Origin: Gonocerus acuteangulatus
Lineage: Eukaryota > Arthropoda > Insecta > Hemiptera > Coreidae
Direction: 5' to 3'
DNA: 64,000 bases
NCBI GenBank assembly: GCA_946811695.1
Contig: OX328126.1
Span: 83,914,036 to 83,978,035, forward strand
In this document: one piece after another, positions 49,918 through 60,712 of the stretch
How the letters are laid out: each line of letters opens with the position of its first letter
Position numbering within the stretch: the stretch's first letter is position 1
Position numbers and translations under genes: made by a program
Notes under the pieces: generated by a model
Seen by the model: the letters and a program-made list of their open reading frames with translations, nothing else
The model's database searches: none
What the model was told of the DNA's origin: nothing

Positions 49918-51302
49918 CAGTGATGTGGGGTGGGTAAATACCCAGTGGGTAGGTAAATATAAATTGGGTATTTACCCGGGTATTTATCCACAGGGAAGGT
50001 AAATATCCAAAAAGTGGGTATTTTCAGTTTTTGAGCTTGATAGAACTTCTTTGAATATTTTCTGGTGCAAACAAGGTCTGAAACTTACCCATTTGATCAT
50101 AAAAGCTAAATGTACATTAATACTTACCCAGTAATATTTTAAAGAAAGTTAAAAGTCGGTCCGGGTATTTACAACTTAATGTATATCTATGAATTGTCAT
50201 GATTACTTTTACAGTGGAGAAGGTTAATTAATTTTAAAAATGTTTTAATGAAGCCTATTCAATTATTAAGGACATATTTACATTTTGAAAGAGGGCCAAA
50301 AACATTTTTAATGTTTATTATAATAGTTCAAAACCATTTTAAGTTAAGTTTAAGTTTGTGATCCTTGATAATATTATTTGAAATTATGCTCATACAGTAG
50401 TAACAGCATTACAGTAAGCGGAAATCTCACCAGAAATGAAAAGGTAGCTTCTTGATGACAGAGTGTTTTGAGTCCGAGTTGGGAAACTAGTTAACATCCT
50501 TGATCCAATTGTTGAACTTATCACTGCCATTTAGTTAAATGCCCCTTTGATCCACACAGTTCATAAGAGATTTAAGAATTACTGAAAACTCTTCAACAAG
50601 AAACCCATAATCTGCTCATCAAAAAACGGAGGAAAAACTTGTGTTAACTAAATAGAAGAAACGCATTCAGTTTGGTGTTGGAAACGCACATCTTGCTGCA
50701 GACTTGTTGAACTCTTCCATTTGTTTTGTGTGTGAGTTAAGCAGAAGCATGGGATTGAAATCAATTGATCTTCGGAAAGACGTAGCTGGCTATAGGGACC
50801 AACAGGGATTATGGCAAAAATCCTTTGTTTGTGAAGGTATTGAAGACAATGACAAAGAAAATAATAAAAGTCCCATGTTATGGTGGAGAGGCTTGAAAGG
50901 TACATGTGTTTTGATCAATGAGTAGGTAACTTAATTTGTGTTTCGAGAAATTTAGATAATCCTAGTCCAAAGTTTTAGCTGAGGCTACATTTTTGTGAAT
51001 GCAGTACAGTACTATCAAATTTAGGCAAACAACTTGTTTTATTGGTAGTCGGAAGGTCCATGGCAAATTTTCAGGTAATAATTTAATATTTATTAACCTC
51101 TCAGTGATCCTATTTTATAATTTATTATTGTTTTAATAGTTTCTCAGTGTTGCAATAGCTCTTAACTGGCATGATCCATGACATTTTACAATATTTGATT
51201 AGTAAGTCGCAGTTTAGTTAAATACCCGGGTATTTATGAAATTGGGTATTTACCCTGGGTATTTACCCTTAAGAATAAATACCCGGGTATTTTACAACAC
51301 TG
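49918..51302 (+). mobile_element. hAT deletion derivative (1,385 bp), 8-bp target duplication
   Basis: Termini CAGTGATGTGG (left) and CAGTGTTGTAA (right, inverted) fit the hAT consensus. The flanks are exact 8-bp repeats CGTACTGT at 49910-49917 and 51303-51310. Both subterminal regions repeat GGGTAAATACCC-like and TATTTACCCGGGTATTTA motifs (49935-50010, 51215-51295), as expected of transposase-binding sites. A transposase C-terminal remnant lies at 50605-50905. Smaller than an autonomous hAT and with stops, so non-autonomous. Confidence 0.88.
50605..50905 (+). pseudogene. hAT transposase C-terminal remnant
   Basis: A plus-strand frame reads GNAHLAADLLN, SMGLKSIDLRKDVAGYRD, QQGLWQKSFVCEG and NNKSPMLWWRGLKGTC. 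The YR-x-x-x-G-x-W-x-x-SF pattern followed by a double-tryptophan WWR is typical of the C-terminal dimerisation (hATC) region of Ac-type transposases. Upstream codons contain stops (for example after LVLTK) and the final conserved segment after WWRGLKGTC is missing. It sits inside the TIR-bounded element 49918-51302 in the expected orientation. Confidence 0.65.
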
Positions 51303-51431
51303 CGTACTGTCATTACCATCTTCTTCCATAATAATTTTAGTTTATTGTTCTAGATTATTCATTGCAGTCTTCAGAGCAACACAGTGCTGCCATTTTGTTT
51401 TGAAGAATTGAAACAAAATTTTGTTTTTTAT

Positions 51432-51620
51432 CCTTTTTTTTTTTGTTTTTTTTTTTGTTTAACGGCGTATTAACTATAGGGCTATTAACATCGGGCCATC
51501 TACAGGTTTCCACCCTTTTATGATCCCAACAATACTTAGTCAGTCACTCATTCAGGTCCTGGACACGCCCGACGTTCCCTAACTTCGGTGATCAACAGAA
51601 CCGGTGAATTTAACGTTGGC
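51432..51620 (-). repeat. 5S rRNA-derived SINE, copy 3
   Basis: The minus strand from 51620: GCCAACGTTAAATTCACCGG, ATCACCGAAGTTAGGGAACG (altered box A), GTCGGGCGTGTCCAGGACC, TGAATGAGTGACTGACTAAG, AAAAGGGTGGAAACCTGTAG and a tail rich in T on the plus strand. Several substitutions in promoter boxes suggest an old copy. No target duplication found. Confidence 0.75.
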
Positions 51621-52292
51621 TGATTTATTTCTTATTCATAAATTGGAGAAAATAATTTTAATTTTGAGCACACAAGGTAATATTAAGCTTTTACTTTCCA
51701 GACAGCAATCTTTGATAAATTATATTAAAATTCCCTATTCGATAATTATTATGAAATATGGGATCCTTGAGGAGAATATATTTACAGAGTGGAGTGGATT
51801 TAATTTGATATATATAGGAAGATACCCTTGTCCAATATATATTCGTGTTTTGCTCCTCTGCCTATCTCCTGCTGACGGGGGAGGCTGGGGATGATATAAA
51901 ATATTTTTTCCGGAAGGTCTAGTCCAATAGTATTGAAGAATCGATTCTGACAATATCGAATCTACAACAGTAGATCATATTATCAAAGTGACTTCCTTTC
52001 GACATGCAATTACAAAAAAATCACTATTATATTAATGTCCAATTTTGGACATTAATCCCCGTGCTTCGTCACGGCAGATAAGTAGTTATTTTATTGCGTT
52101 AAATAATGTATCATCATAATTAACGCTACTACATAGTTTTGTGCAGTTTATAACAGCACGGTTCCCGCCATACTATAAGTTATTCATCAATTGATAAGTA
52201 ATCAAATTGTAAAGTGTTTAGGTATAATATTTATATAAACAATTCAGATAAAATTGTGTTTCATTGAGTTTTTTTTTATGCATCGAATAATT
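51621..52292. other. No gene; 70-bp dispersed repeat at 52143-52208
   Basis: 52143-52208 matches 27744-27815. Two overlapping unrecognised frames lie at 51604-51894 (plus) and 51735-51953 (minus). CCCGTGCTTCGTCACGGCAG near 52063 looks like repeat debris also hinted at in CTACCGTGCTTCGTTTC at 59290. Confidence 0.45.
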
Positions 52293-52296
52293 CTAA

Positions 52297-53224
52297 CCCT
52301 CGGGAACGCGCGGTATCCAGTAGATACATAGGCGCAACGTCTTAGGAGAATCCGCTATGATAGGATAGAGTGAGGCAGCTCCCCCCACTTCTAGCTGCTT
52401 TTTTTATTGTTACCGTCACTTCAGTTTTTGATTGTTGCTCGTCGGACGAGGTTAAGCCTGATTTTGCCCTATTTGTGCTTCTTAGATACATCGCGCGTTC
52501 CCAGGTAAATAATTCTTATTTACGATTTTTAAAAAAATTGTGTCTCTATTAGGTTCTATTTGGTCCTTTGCATGTTAGGTAATGCATGAATATTTCTGAA
52601 ATATCCATTTGAGTATTAAAATTACAGTATTATCTCTTAGATATCGCCCCTAGATAAGTCAATAACTTTTTTGTGCTTTCTTGAACACTGAACTTCCGTC
52701 TATTTTTAGTATCTTTGTTCTTCTTTTGAATTATTAATTGTTTATAGTTCTATTATTCTTTTAATTTTTGTATGTTTTACTGATTTGACTTATTTTTAGT
52801 ATACTCAACATAACAGTTTCAACATTTTTTATATATCAGTATGTTTTTATAAAGCAGTATGTTTTTATATAGCAGTATGTTTTTATATAGCAGTAAGTTT
52901 TCTAAATATGTAATAATTTAATTCAATTAAAGAGATTGTTTATTATCTTATTGTATCTTTTTTAATTATAAATTAAATACAAAAATACTTCATTGGTTAT
53001 CCTTACAATAATTATAAGAATATTTTAATAATTTAGCTAAAGTAAACTTTTATTATTCATCCAATGCGATATTTTGCTTTATTAAAATTTAAAAAAATAT
53101 TATATTAAAACAATATAAACGATTTTAATGGATTAGTACGTATTTACTGGACATTAACCCCTCTTGTATCTCTCAGATACATCGCGCCCTCCCGTGTTAG
53201 GAAATGAGCGCGGGCTCCCGAGGG
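52297..53224. mobile_element. piggyBac-like element (928 bp)
   Basis: Left terminus CCCTCGGGAACGCGCGG and right terminus (inverted) CCCTCGGGAGCCCGCG. The right flank is TTAA (53225-53228), the piggyBac target; the left flank is CTAA (52293-52296), one base off. Subterminal motifs TTAGATACATCGCGCG and GTATCTCTCAGATACATCGCG recur. The second contains the palindrome GTATCTGAGAGATAC, also found in the element at 56604-57573. No transposase seen. A TTAACCC at 53156-53162 near the right end gives a possible alternative, much shorter boundary. Confidence 0.6.
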
Positions 53225-53228
53225 TTAA

Positions 53229-53409
53229 CAAATATCGGACAAAACACATTTACTTGCTCACAAATAAACATAATGAATATGTACTAACGATACAAACTCA
53301 CTCTGAACCCACTCATACAATATTTCTAGATGAGTTGTCTTCAAATGCAGAACAGGCTTTCTCGTTATTAGCTCTAGCCGAACAGGACCATCGTGCTAAG
53401 TACATAATT
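53229..53409 (+). other. Unrecognised open frame next to the piggyBac-like end
   Basis: The frame reads NKYRTKHIYLLTNKHNEYVL, TIQTHSEPTHTIFLDELSSN, AEQAFSLLALAEQDHRAKYI and stops. It has normal amino-acid composition and no domain I know. The upstream ATG (53164) lies inside the piggyBac-like terminus, so that start is probably an accident. It could be part of a dead gene or of an element interrupted by the transposon. Confidence 0.3.
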
Positions 53410-53440
53410 TGAGTAATAAGTTAATATATCTACCGTCAAA

Positions 53441-53787
53441 GATTGGCCATCCAGTTATCGAGCCAATAGAAGGGAGGAGGTTGTATTGGCTCGACTTAGG
53501 ATTGGCCATCCAGTTATCGAGCCAATAGAAGGGAGGAGGTTGTATTGGCTCGACTTAGGATGGGCCATTCAAGACTTACTCACCAGTACCTCATGACAAG
53601 ACAAGAGAAACCATCGTGTGAAATTTGTAACTCAGAATTAACAATAAAACATATTCTAACAGACTGCTTAAGACGACATGACTTAACCATACCTTACAAC
53701 ATGTGTGAACTTCTCGCTGAAGGTAGCCAGTACATAGACAGTATCTTAACATATCTACAAAATACAGGATTATATGATCTCATATGA
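53441..53787 (+). pseudogene. Non-LTR retrotransposon C-terminus with 59-bp duplication
   Basis: The plus strand reads ANRREEVVLARLRMGHSRLT, HQYLMTRQEKPSCEICNSEL, TIKHILTDCLRRHDLTIPYN, then ELLAEGSQYIDSILTYLQNT and a stop. The C-x2-C-x8-H-x4-C zinc motif (CEICNSELTIKHILTDC) is intact, unlike the antisense copies at 5.6-6.2 kb. The segment coding for RLRIGH and its upstream is tandemly duplicated (53441-53499 and 53500-53558), and 59 bp is not a multiple of three, so the frame is broken upstream. RNase H and reverse transcriptase are missing here. Confidence 0.85.
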
Positions 53788-54418
53788 AGGTCTCAAAGAC
53801 AGATTAATGTAACTACATTCTTATCCCATGAATAAGTTCATACTCGGAATAGTTTACAGTTAAAATTTCTTTTACTAATTTGAATTCTTATAGTAACAAC
53901 TTAATTTGAAATAAATGAATTCTCTATTCAAATATGACAATTTACAATAACTTCCTGGTTTCTTAGAAGGCTTCCTTCGGTGTGCTTATCGTCCAAAATA
54001 CGAAGCACTTAATATAAATAAATAAATTTGAATAATAAGGAATAAAATGCTAAACCATGTTTCTTATAAAATATATGTTTTAAGGAAACAAAATGGATTT
54101 ATAAGATAATATAAAACGGAGGAATATCTCACCTTAATGTCGGAACTCCGTAAATACATCAAACGATTTTACATCTACTTTACAATGACATCTAATTGTT
54201 TTGATGAATTTTGTAAGTTAATTAAATCATACAGAGCCGCATACTTATTTTCGAGAGCGATAAGTTTCTCATTTTGCGGCATACTAGTTGCACGACACGG
54301 AAACTGAGACTATAACGCTGCCGACAGCGGGCGATCCCCTGCCTGTTTGAACACTGCCATGGCGTGCCAAGTAAATAGGTTCTGCACATTTTCCGCGACC
54401 GTTCCCGCTCCCGCCAAA
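53788..54418. other. No recognisable feature
   Basis: AT-rich sequence with a GC-richer end (54290-54420). No supported frames. Confidence 0.4.
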
Positions 54419-54530
54419 CAGTGGGGCCAAACGACATATCGTGTTTCAAAAATGACTACAGCATCTAAATCTCAACCGATTTTAATGCAATTTTTTTTTT
54501 TAATTAAAGCTAGTAATATTTAGACCAACA

Positions 54531-54570
54531 TTTTGTAGACGGCGCTAATGGCCCAGATGTCGCACAGTGG
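54531..54570 (+). repeat. SINE tail fragment
   Basis: GACGGCGCTAATGGCCCAGATG matches the shared SINE 3' tail. Head and poly(A) are absent. Confidence 0.5.
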
Positions 54571-55081
54571 CTTCCATTCTATTAATAGGTATGACCACAA
54601 AAAACCTTTTTGTAGACCGTTTTCTCACTGAGTTTTCTTAATACATTATTCCTGAAAAATTAATATTACCCAGGAAGTCTCATGAGTATATGTAGCTGTT
54701 AAACGAATTTTCTTTTTTGCCAAAATGTACCATGAACTTGGTGCATTTAGGTTGTGAAGATATCTGTAATGGAACTCAATTATCCGTAGTTTATTTGGTG
54801 TAGAATAAAATCGGTACTTAGCTATCCTCTCAGCATAGTTTTACCGGAAATTATATGTTTTGAAGTAACTTTCCTATAAATTTCATCGCCTTACTCGGCC
54901 GTATGTGTGCACAGCCTAATAAAATGAAGGTGTCAATTAGCGATGCGATTATTTTAGTAGAAACGACTTTACCATTATTTTTTCTGCAGAGAGTTGTTAA
55001 AAATGTTGTGTTATCAAGTAACTAAACATAAACAGTGAGATCCATCAAATATCTCGTGGGAAACTGCTAAATTTAGTCGTT

Positions 55082-55747
55082 ACTAGCCGTTACCCGGCGT
55101 GCCATGCTTCACCTACTTTCTGCATATAGAAAAGCCTAAATAAATTAGAAACCAAATAAGTATTATTAAAATCTAATAACACGAATCTGTAACTGTTATG
55201 AACCCGTGGCCTCTCAACTGTGAGTCCTAGACGACTTTGACCTAACCTATAACACGCCCCGTATCAAGACATACATGTGTACCGAGTTTAGTCAAAATCG
55301 GACGAACGGTGTGGATTTGTATAAGGGACAAACATACAGACAGACAGCTGGTAGACGTTTTTGACTTAGCCTACGACACTCCCCAGATTAAGATCTACAT
55401 GTGTACCGAGTTTAGTCAAAATCGGACGAACGGTGTGGATTTGTATAAGGGACAAACATACAGACAGACAGCTGGTAGACGTTTTTTTACTTAGCCTACG
55501 ACACTCCCCAGATTAAGATCTAAATGTGTACCGAGTTTAGTCAAAATCGGACGAACGGTGTGGATTTGTATAAGGGACAAACATACAGACAGAAGGCTCG
55601 TAGATTACATTGACCTAGCCTAGGAGATTTCTCGTATCAAGACCTACCATTATTCCAAGTTTGGTCAAAATCGGTCAAACGGTGTAGATTTGTATAAGGA
55701 ACAAACAAACAGAAAAACAGACAGACGTGATTTTCATATATATAGAT
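55082..55747 (+). repeat. GCTGTTACCC-type repeat, copy 4
   Basis: Begins ACTAGCCGTTACCCGGCG and ends GTGATTTTCATATATATAGAT. Closest to copy 1 (4358-5027), sharing the AGCCTAAATAAATTAGAAACC leader. Internal tandem units of about 122 bp with GTCAAAATCGGACGAACGG are more homogeneous than in copy 1, indicating recent internal homogenisation. Confidence 0.85.
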
Positions 55748-56830
55748 ATATGACCAAATTTCAAGAATGAGGAATACGTCGAGAACAGTTCACAAAATTA
55801 CATTTGTTATTAATTTATTTTACTCAGCACTCAAAGACACATTTTGAGCCATAGATATCTCTACCAATTGAATAGAATACGACTTTTGTATATTGAATAC
55901 TTGCTGTATTTCAGGTTTTTCTTAATATAAAACCCGTTTATCTTCCAAAATAATTATTCTATAAGTTTGTTAGTGGTCTCAATCGACTCGGCACAAAAAA
56001 ATGGCTTCAAAAATAACACCTAAATCAGAAAGATTTAAGTACCTCGAGTTTTTTTCCCCGAAATCGGGCGTTTGGCCCCACTGGGTGTCGGTGTCCCGTC
56101 AACGAATAAAAAATAAATAAAATAAAAGAACTTTGTCTCGATATTTGTTTTTTGTAGCCCTTGTTATTATATTGCATGTAAATAATTTAGGAACTTTTAC
56201 ATTGAACATAAATTAATGACCATATTATCAGCTCAGATTTCGTTGAAATCAAACATTCATCCTTATTAGACTTGGAAATCAGACAGACACATCTTCATAA
56301 AACGTAAATTTATGTTATTTCAACAATGAGATTAATTGAAATAATATTTAGTACAGATAATAAGTGTAACTAATTAAATAAGATGCTGAAATATTATTAC
56401 TGTTATTGATTTTTATACTAACTATTTCATAAATTATTCTTTAAGTAAATTCATTACGAAGACTAGTTATATAAATATCCAAAGAGATTAAAAGTTTATT
56501 TACAATGACTTCGATCGTAGCAAATCTGTTTCCGATTGTTAAATTCTTTAAAATGTTGAAAATCTTAACCGTCTTGTTCTTTCTCTCTTCGGTTTTCTTT
56601 TAACACTCAAATGGTCGTGCCATTGAAACTACCATTGGTGGTAGCCTCGTATCTGAGAGATACGCCTGAGTTTCAGTCTTATTTACCGTAAATAACTTTA
56701 TATATTGTATTAAGAATGAACAAAAACTCTTTTAACGGGACATTAATATATAAAAAGTTAGTAAATTTACCAAGAAAAAGTTATTTATTTAAATATGTTG
56801 ATGAAAAGGGGAAGGGTATTAATTAATAAT

Positions 56831-56934
56831 ACAATCCAAGGTGAGGAATAACCCTTCAAAGTTCAACATATACTTTTATTATATAATAAATGTATATGTT
56901 GAACTTTGAAGGGTTATTCCTCACCTTGCATTGT
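56831..56934. repeat. Small palindrome, 43-bp arms
   Basis: Arms 56831-56873 and 56892-56934 match with one difference; the core is TTTTATTATATAATAAAT. It contains GAGGAATAACCCTTCAAAG, near-identical to the outer motif of the 435-bp palindrome at 19038-19472, so both may derive from ends of one element family. Confidence 0.85.
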
Positions 56935-56946
56935 ATTGTATGTTAT

Positions 56947-57235
56947 TTATTTATTATATGCAAACTCATATAGTTGAAATATACTTATAACAAGTAGCCA
57001 GGAAAAATTAGGGCAAATATTAATAATATTTTGTAGAAATCTATAACTTGAAAAAACGTCTTCTGTATCATCATCTACTTTACATCCATCTGGACAATAT
57101 AATTTGCAATGATAGAGACATAAATATTGGCCGCACCCCTTGCATTTATACTGGGTGAGCCTTGTAGTCTTGTTTTTGTAAAACATTTGGCATCGCTTTA
57201 TAGTTTTGGTGCTCTCGGCTATAGTGCTATCTTTT
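56947..57235 (-). pseudogene. piggyBac-like transposase C-terminal Cys-rich domain
   Basis: The minus strand reads STIAESTKTIKRCQMFYKNK, TTRLTQYKCKGCGQYLCLYH and CKLYCPDGCKVDDD. The spaced cysteines and histidine (RC, C-x2-C, C-x3-HC, C-x3-C) match the cysteine-rich zinc-binding tail that lets piggyBac transposases recognise their terminal repeats. Upstream in the same frame, stops appear before GKKDS, and the catalytic DDD region is missing. The frame runs on beyond the usual C-terminus to a stop at 56947. It sits inside the TTAA-flanked element, which supports the call. Confidence 0.7.
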
Positions 57236-57904
57236 TTACCCCTGTTTCTTCATCAATCGCTGCATCCATATTCATACTTGATATCATGTACGTTTATTTT
57301 GTTGTTGTTTTTATTTTGTGGTACGTATGACACCAATTTGCCCTCTTTTCTAAAAGTACAAATATGGTCGCGTGGTATCTATGAGATACAAAATACCATG
57401 GTAGTTTTAGTGGATAGTTACTGCTTGGAGGAGCGTCAGGTCAGAACTGACCCATCAGCCACTACCTGCTCTAGGAATAGTAAAGGGTATAGCTAGACCC
57501 GCGCACTTCCGCCCCTTACACAGTCTACGTAAGATGCTGTGTATCTGAGAGATCTGACGCAACCATTGGAGTGTTAAGGACCAGGCTAGCCATAGGAATT
57601 GGTGAGTTAAATGACTTGTTATTTTATGTTTAATTGTAAAACTTCGTAAATTTAACTTCTGTTGACGTAATTTAGTAAACAAGGGGAACGAAACCCAATT
57701 TTTTTTATAAGCTTTTATTTAAAAATAAATGCATCGAAATCGGTTAAAATTTAGAGGCTGTAGCCTTTTAACCTAATTAATTATTAACTTACTCTTAGCT
57801 AAAATATATAGAATTATCGAAAAAGGCGGAAGTAGCCCAAGCAGCAACCTTTCACTAGCAGCACCAAGTCTAGACGTGGAGAAAGGTTCTCCTCCACAAG
57901 TTGA

Positions 57905-57984
57905 GGCTGAATTTGTGTTATAAGTATATTCCCCTGAAGAGGTGCCAATATGCTGCGAAACATGTAGGGAAGTTAAAATAAAAA
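57905..57984 (+). repeat. Penelope-like 3' end motif
   Basis: ATTCCCCTGAAGAGGTGCC, AATATGCTGCGAAACATGTAG, GGAAGTTAAAATAAA. The order CTGAAGA, stem, CGAAAC with flanking TTCCC/GGGAA complementarity resembles the hammerhead-like cores reported in Penelope-like elements. Cleavage ability cannot be judged. It directly abuts the 5' end of the HINE-like copy. Confidence 0.5.
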
Positions 57985-58936
57985 ATCCGTCACGCAGGAG
58001 CTGCATAACTAAGCACTTTCCTCAGAATTTGGGTAGTATAGACTGCTTTCCAGAAAGATTGGCATAAAATATCCTATATAATTAAAATGAAAACATGAAT
58101 AGTTCTCTTTACATTTTGTAATGAGTAACTGTTGAATTATTAATTTTGTAATTAATTTGCTCCCAGAGTTATGTTTACACATGGTACCTACACACTACTT
58201 AATAAATACAAACAAACTTCATATTCCGTCTTTTGATCTGACGCAGGAACAGGATACAGTCCCTCTAGTGGGAGATAGCGCTCCTCGCGGCGGCCTTGCG
58301 AACCTACGTCTGGCGGGCTATTCTATTGAAATATATTACAAAGTAAACCCCCCTTTCCGAATGAGCGATTTAGCTCATTTTTACAACACTATTTTCCCAT
58401 GAGTGTCCCCCCCCCCAAATAAACTGATTTAGGTTATTTTTAAAACACATTTTATTTCGTTACAACACAGTAGAAATTACGACCGGTATGAGTTAGTAAA
58501 TATTAGTAATTTGGTACTGAGTAACCCCCCCCCCCCCCCCCACCCCAATAAACTGATTTAGTTTATTTTTACAACACATTTTTATCTGTACATTACCAAT
58601 ACGAATACTGATTTTCGTCGAAATGTAACAAAAATTACGGGTGGTAGTGGGGAATTGGTATTGCGGGTCCGGAGTAAACCCCCCCCCCTCCTAATGAGCC
58701 GATTTAGTTCATTTTTACAACCCATTTTCCCCTGTAGAATACCACTAAGAATACTTAGTTTCGTTGAAATATAACAAAAATTACGTCTCGCATGGTCAAA
58801 TTAGTGTTTCGGGTCCGGGGTAAACCCCCCCTTCCGGTGGACCGATTTTGATGGTTAACGAACTCGTTTGCTAATTGAACGCTACATACCAATTTTCGTG
58901 ACGAAAAAACAAATACTCTGGCCGCTATCGTGTTAC

Positions 58937-58980
<44 letters not shown>

Positions 58981-59085
58981 TTTGACGGGGGTCATTTTCG
59001 GTGTCTACTAGGTAGGATCGATAAAGATTTGAAGAAATTTTTCAAAAATTCCGTCAATAGCTACTTTCCTTCGGAGGAAAGTGCT
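57984..59085 (+). mobile_element. HINE-like family B, copy 2
   Basis: 5' end ATCCGTCACGCAGGAGCTGC, then AGCACTTTCCTC at 58012-58023. The body is colinear with the inverted copy at 47937-49085 (for example GATCTGACGCAGGAACAGG). Internal tandem units contain poly(C) runs (58410, 58527, 58679, 58826) and GATTTAGTTCATTTTTACAAC. A TA tract (58938-58977) precedes ATTTTGACGGGGGTCATTTTCGG, and the 3' end is a hairpin ACTTTCCT-TCGG-AGGAAAGT (59063-59082) followed by GCTAAAA. Confidence 0.75.
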
Positions 59086-59625
59086 AAAAGGGTGAAAGTG
59101 TGTGGTGTAGTGTTATTGATCTTCCGCCTTTTTCGATAATTTTTCTGAAACACGATATGTTGGGACATTGTTCCGTCTCGCGTCGGTTTAAGAGACCCTT
59201 AATAAGGGACAATAAATCTTAAGTGATTTAATTTTTTTATTGTTATATTTAATCCCCAGGTAAAGGTTTAGAATGATTAATCTAATAACCTACCGTGCTT
59301 CGTTTCTATAAAATATATAAATTAAAATTGGCAATTGCTAAGTTTACATACCAGCCAATACTTACGGTTTATTGCGTCGTAATAAGCAGACATTTAACGA
59401 TCATAGCCTTCCATAAAATACTGAATGGCAAATGGCTGAAAGTAATAAACAGAGCTAGGATTGAATTGTCTCTTTCATAGCTTTATTACCAATTGTAAAC
59501 TTTGCACATTATTATGCAGAGTTCGTTAAAGCTGGATGAGTAGTGATTCAGGTATGTACAATTTGTTTGGGATTTCAGGCTATATTGTAATCCATTATAA
59601 TATCAAACCTAACAACAATTAGGGG
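59086..59625. other. No recognisable feature
   Basis: AT-rich; contains TCTGAAACACGATATGTTGGG (59142-59162), a fragment of the foldback family at 54419. A short plus frame (59295-59480) is unrecognised. Confidence 0.4.
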
Positions 59626-59697
59626 TCTCCCGTGGTCTATTGGCTAGCGCCTTGGATTCAAAAGCGGGAAATGATGGGTTCGATTCCTATCGGCGCA
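59626..59697 (+). repeat. tRNA-headed SINE type 1, head only
   Basis: GGGGTCTCCCGTGGTCTATTGG (box A) and GATGGGTTCGATTCCTATC (box B), colinear with the head of 40779-40992. The downstream body and tail are absent, replaced by unrelated sequence. The acceptor-stem ends do not pair, so it is not a tRNA gene. Confidence 0.75.
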
Positions 59698-60242
59698 CAC
59701 TGGGCAAAACACCTACTTTAGGGCGACTAAAGTCGAAAATGTGATGTCATCGTAAAAAGTCATTTTACGAGTCAACACGTGCTAGAGTCTTCTATTCATT
59801 GAAAACCGAACGAGTTTTTTATCTAGTTTAATCCAGACCTGTCTAAGACAATAATTAAGGCAACCATTGCTAGTCTCTTCCACTTCCACTGTATAGTCTT
59901 GTTCCAACTACGGTCTTAGTTAGGTGTGTTTTAAAAATTGTGTGCAAATATCATAAATTCTTTTCACAATGGATTTATTACCTTGTGGTATGTTCTTTAT
60001 AAATATATAATATATTTGTCATAACACAAAGGCATATCAAAGAAAAAAAATTATTAATGAAATGGTTACTAAATTTTACATATTTTGTTGATTACTTAAG
60101 TTTGAGTAAGGTTTCAAAAAAAGTTCCACAAAGTTCCAGTTCCAAATATTTTTTTTCAAAAAGCCTTAAGCTTCTACTTTACTGTCTTGACACTTTTAGC
60201 TCCCCCTTCTTCCCCCTTTTGATGTAAATTTAAATTTTGTTT

Positions 60243-60552
60243 AGGTAGTCAGATAGCTGCTGAAGAACCCGTCTTATATAAAACAAGAAAAGAACTGTTT
60301 TTTGTGATGAAAAATGAGAGTTTATTCAAAGTTCCAGCTCTCACATGCAATCAAAAATTGTGTACTTATATTTTGAATAAATATAAAATATTTAACTCAC
60401 AAATATACGAAGAACAAATAAAATATGTAATGAAAGTCTTTGAAACTAAGATAACGGCCAAATGGAAAGATTGTAATTATATGGAAGAAAGATTCTTAAA
60501 AAAAAACATGCAAAATGGTTACAAAAAGAAATCCAGTTGCCGATGGTCATGA
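60243..60552 (+). CDS. Candidate exon or coding remnant, unknown
   Basis: An open frame runs in from upstream of its first ATG (60301). It reads SQIAAEEPVLYKTRKELFFV, then MKNESLFKVPALTCNQKLCT, YILNKYKIFNSQIYEEQIKY, VMKVFETKITAKWKDCNYME, ERFLKKN and stops at 60552. A pyrimidine-rich stretch (60170-60225) and TTTTGTTTAG ending at 60242 would make a plausible splice acceptor just before the frame. The composition (charged, with a KW and cysteines) looks more protein-like than other frames in this window. I recognise no domain and it has no partner copy here. It may be a host exon, a degraded transposase or chance. Confidence 0.25.
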
Positions 60553-60712
60553 ATTTTCTATAAGTTTTCCATAATTCTGCGTTTTATTTTATTACTAACC
60601 GATTCTAAACACTCTTAATAGTTGAAAACAATGTAAAAAATAATGTATTCAGGCTTATTAAACAAATCATTTAAAAGCAAAAAACATAAAAAGTAAAAAC
60701 ATTAAAATTAAA

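Larger units (their letters stand above)
54419..56083. repeat. Interval bounded by 15-bp inverted termini, foldback family
   Basis: CAGTGGGGCCAAACG at 54419-54433 and its exact inverse at 56069-56083. The left end continues ACATATCGTGTTTCAAAAAT and CTAAATCTCAACCGATTT, as in the foldback family at 37744-38395. The interval contains a SINE tail (54531-54570) and the GCTGTTACCC-type repeat (55082-55747). Further pieces of the same family lie outside at 56110-56285 and 57712-57770, so the original element may have been larger and broken by later insertions. No target duplication found. Confidence 0.5.
56604..57573. mobile_element. piggyBac-like element (970 bp) with TTAA flanks
   Basis: Termini CACTCAAATGGT and (inverted) CACTCCAATGGT, flanked by TTAA at 56600-56603 and 57574-57577, the exact target of piggyBac transposases. 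Subterminal GTATCTGAGAGATAC occurs near both ends (56650, 57540), as in the element at 52297-53224. It contains the transposase C-terminal remnant at 56947-57235 and a nested palindrome at 56831-56934. Much shorter than an autonomous element, so an internal-deletion derivative. Confidence 0.8.

Noticed and set aside
50648..50905. 85-aa minus-strand frame
   Set aside because: Shadow of the hAT transposase remnant on the plus strand, which has recognisable motifs.
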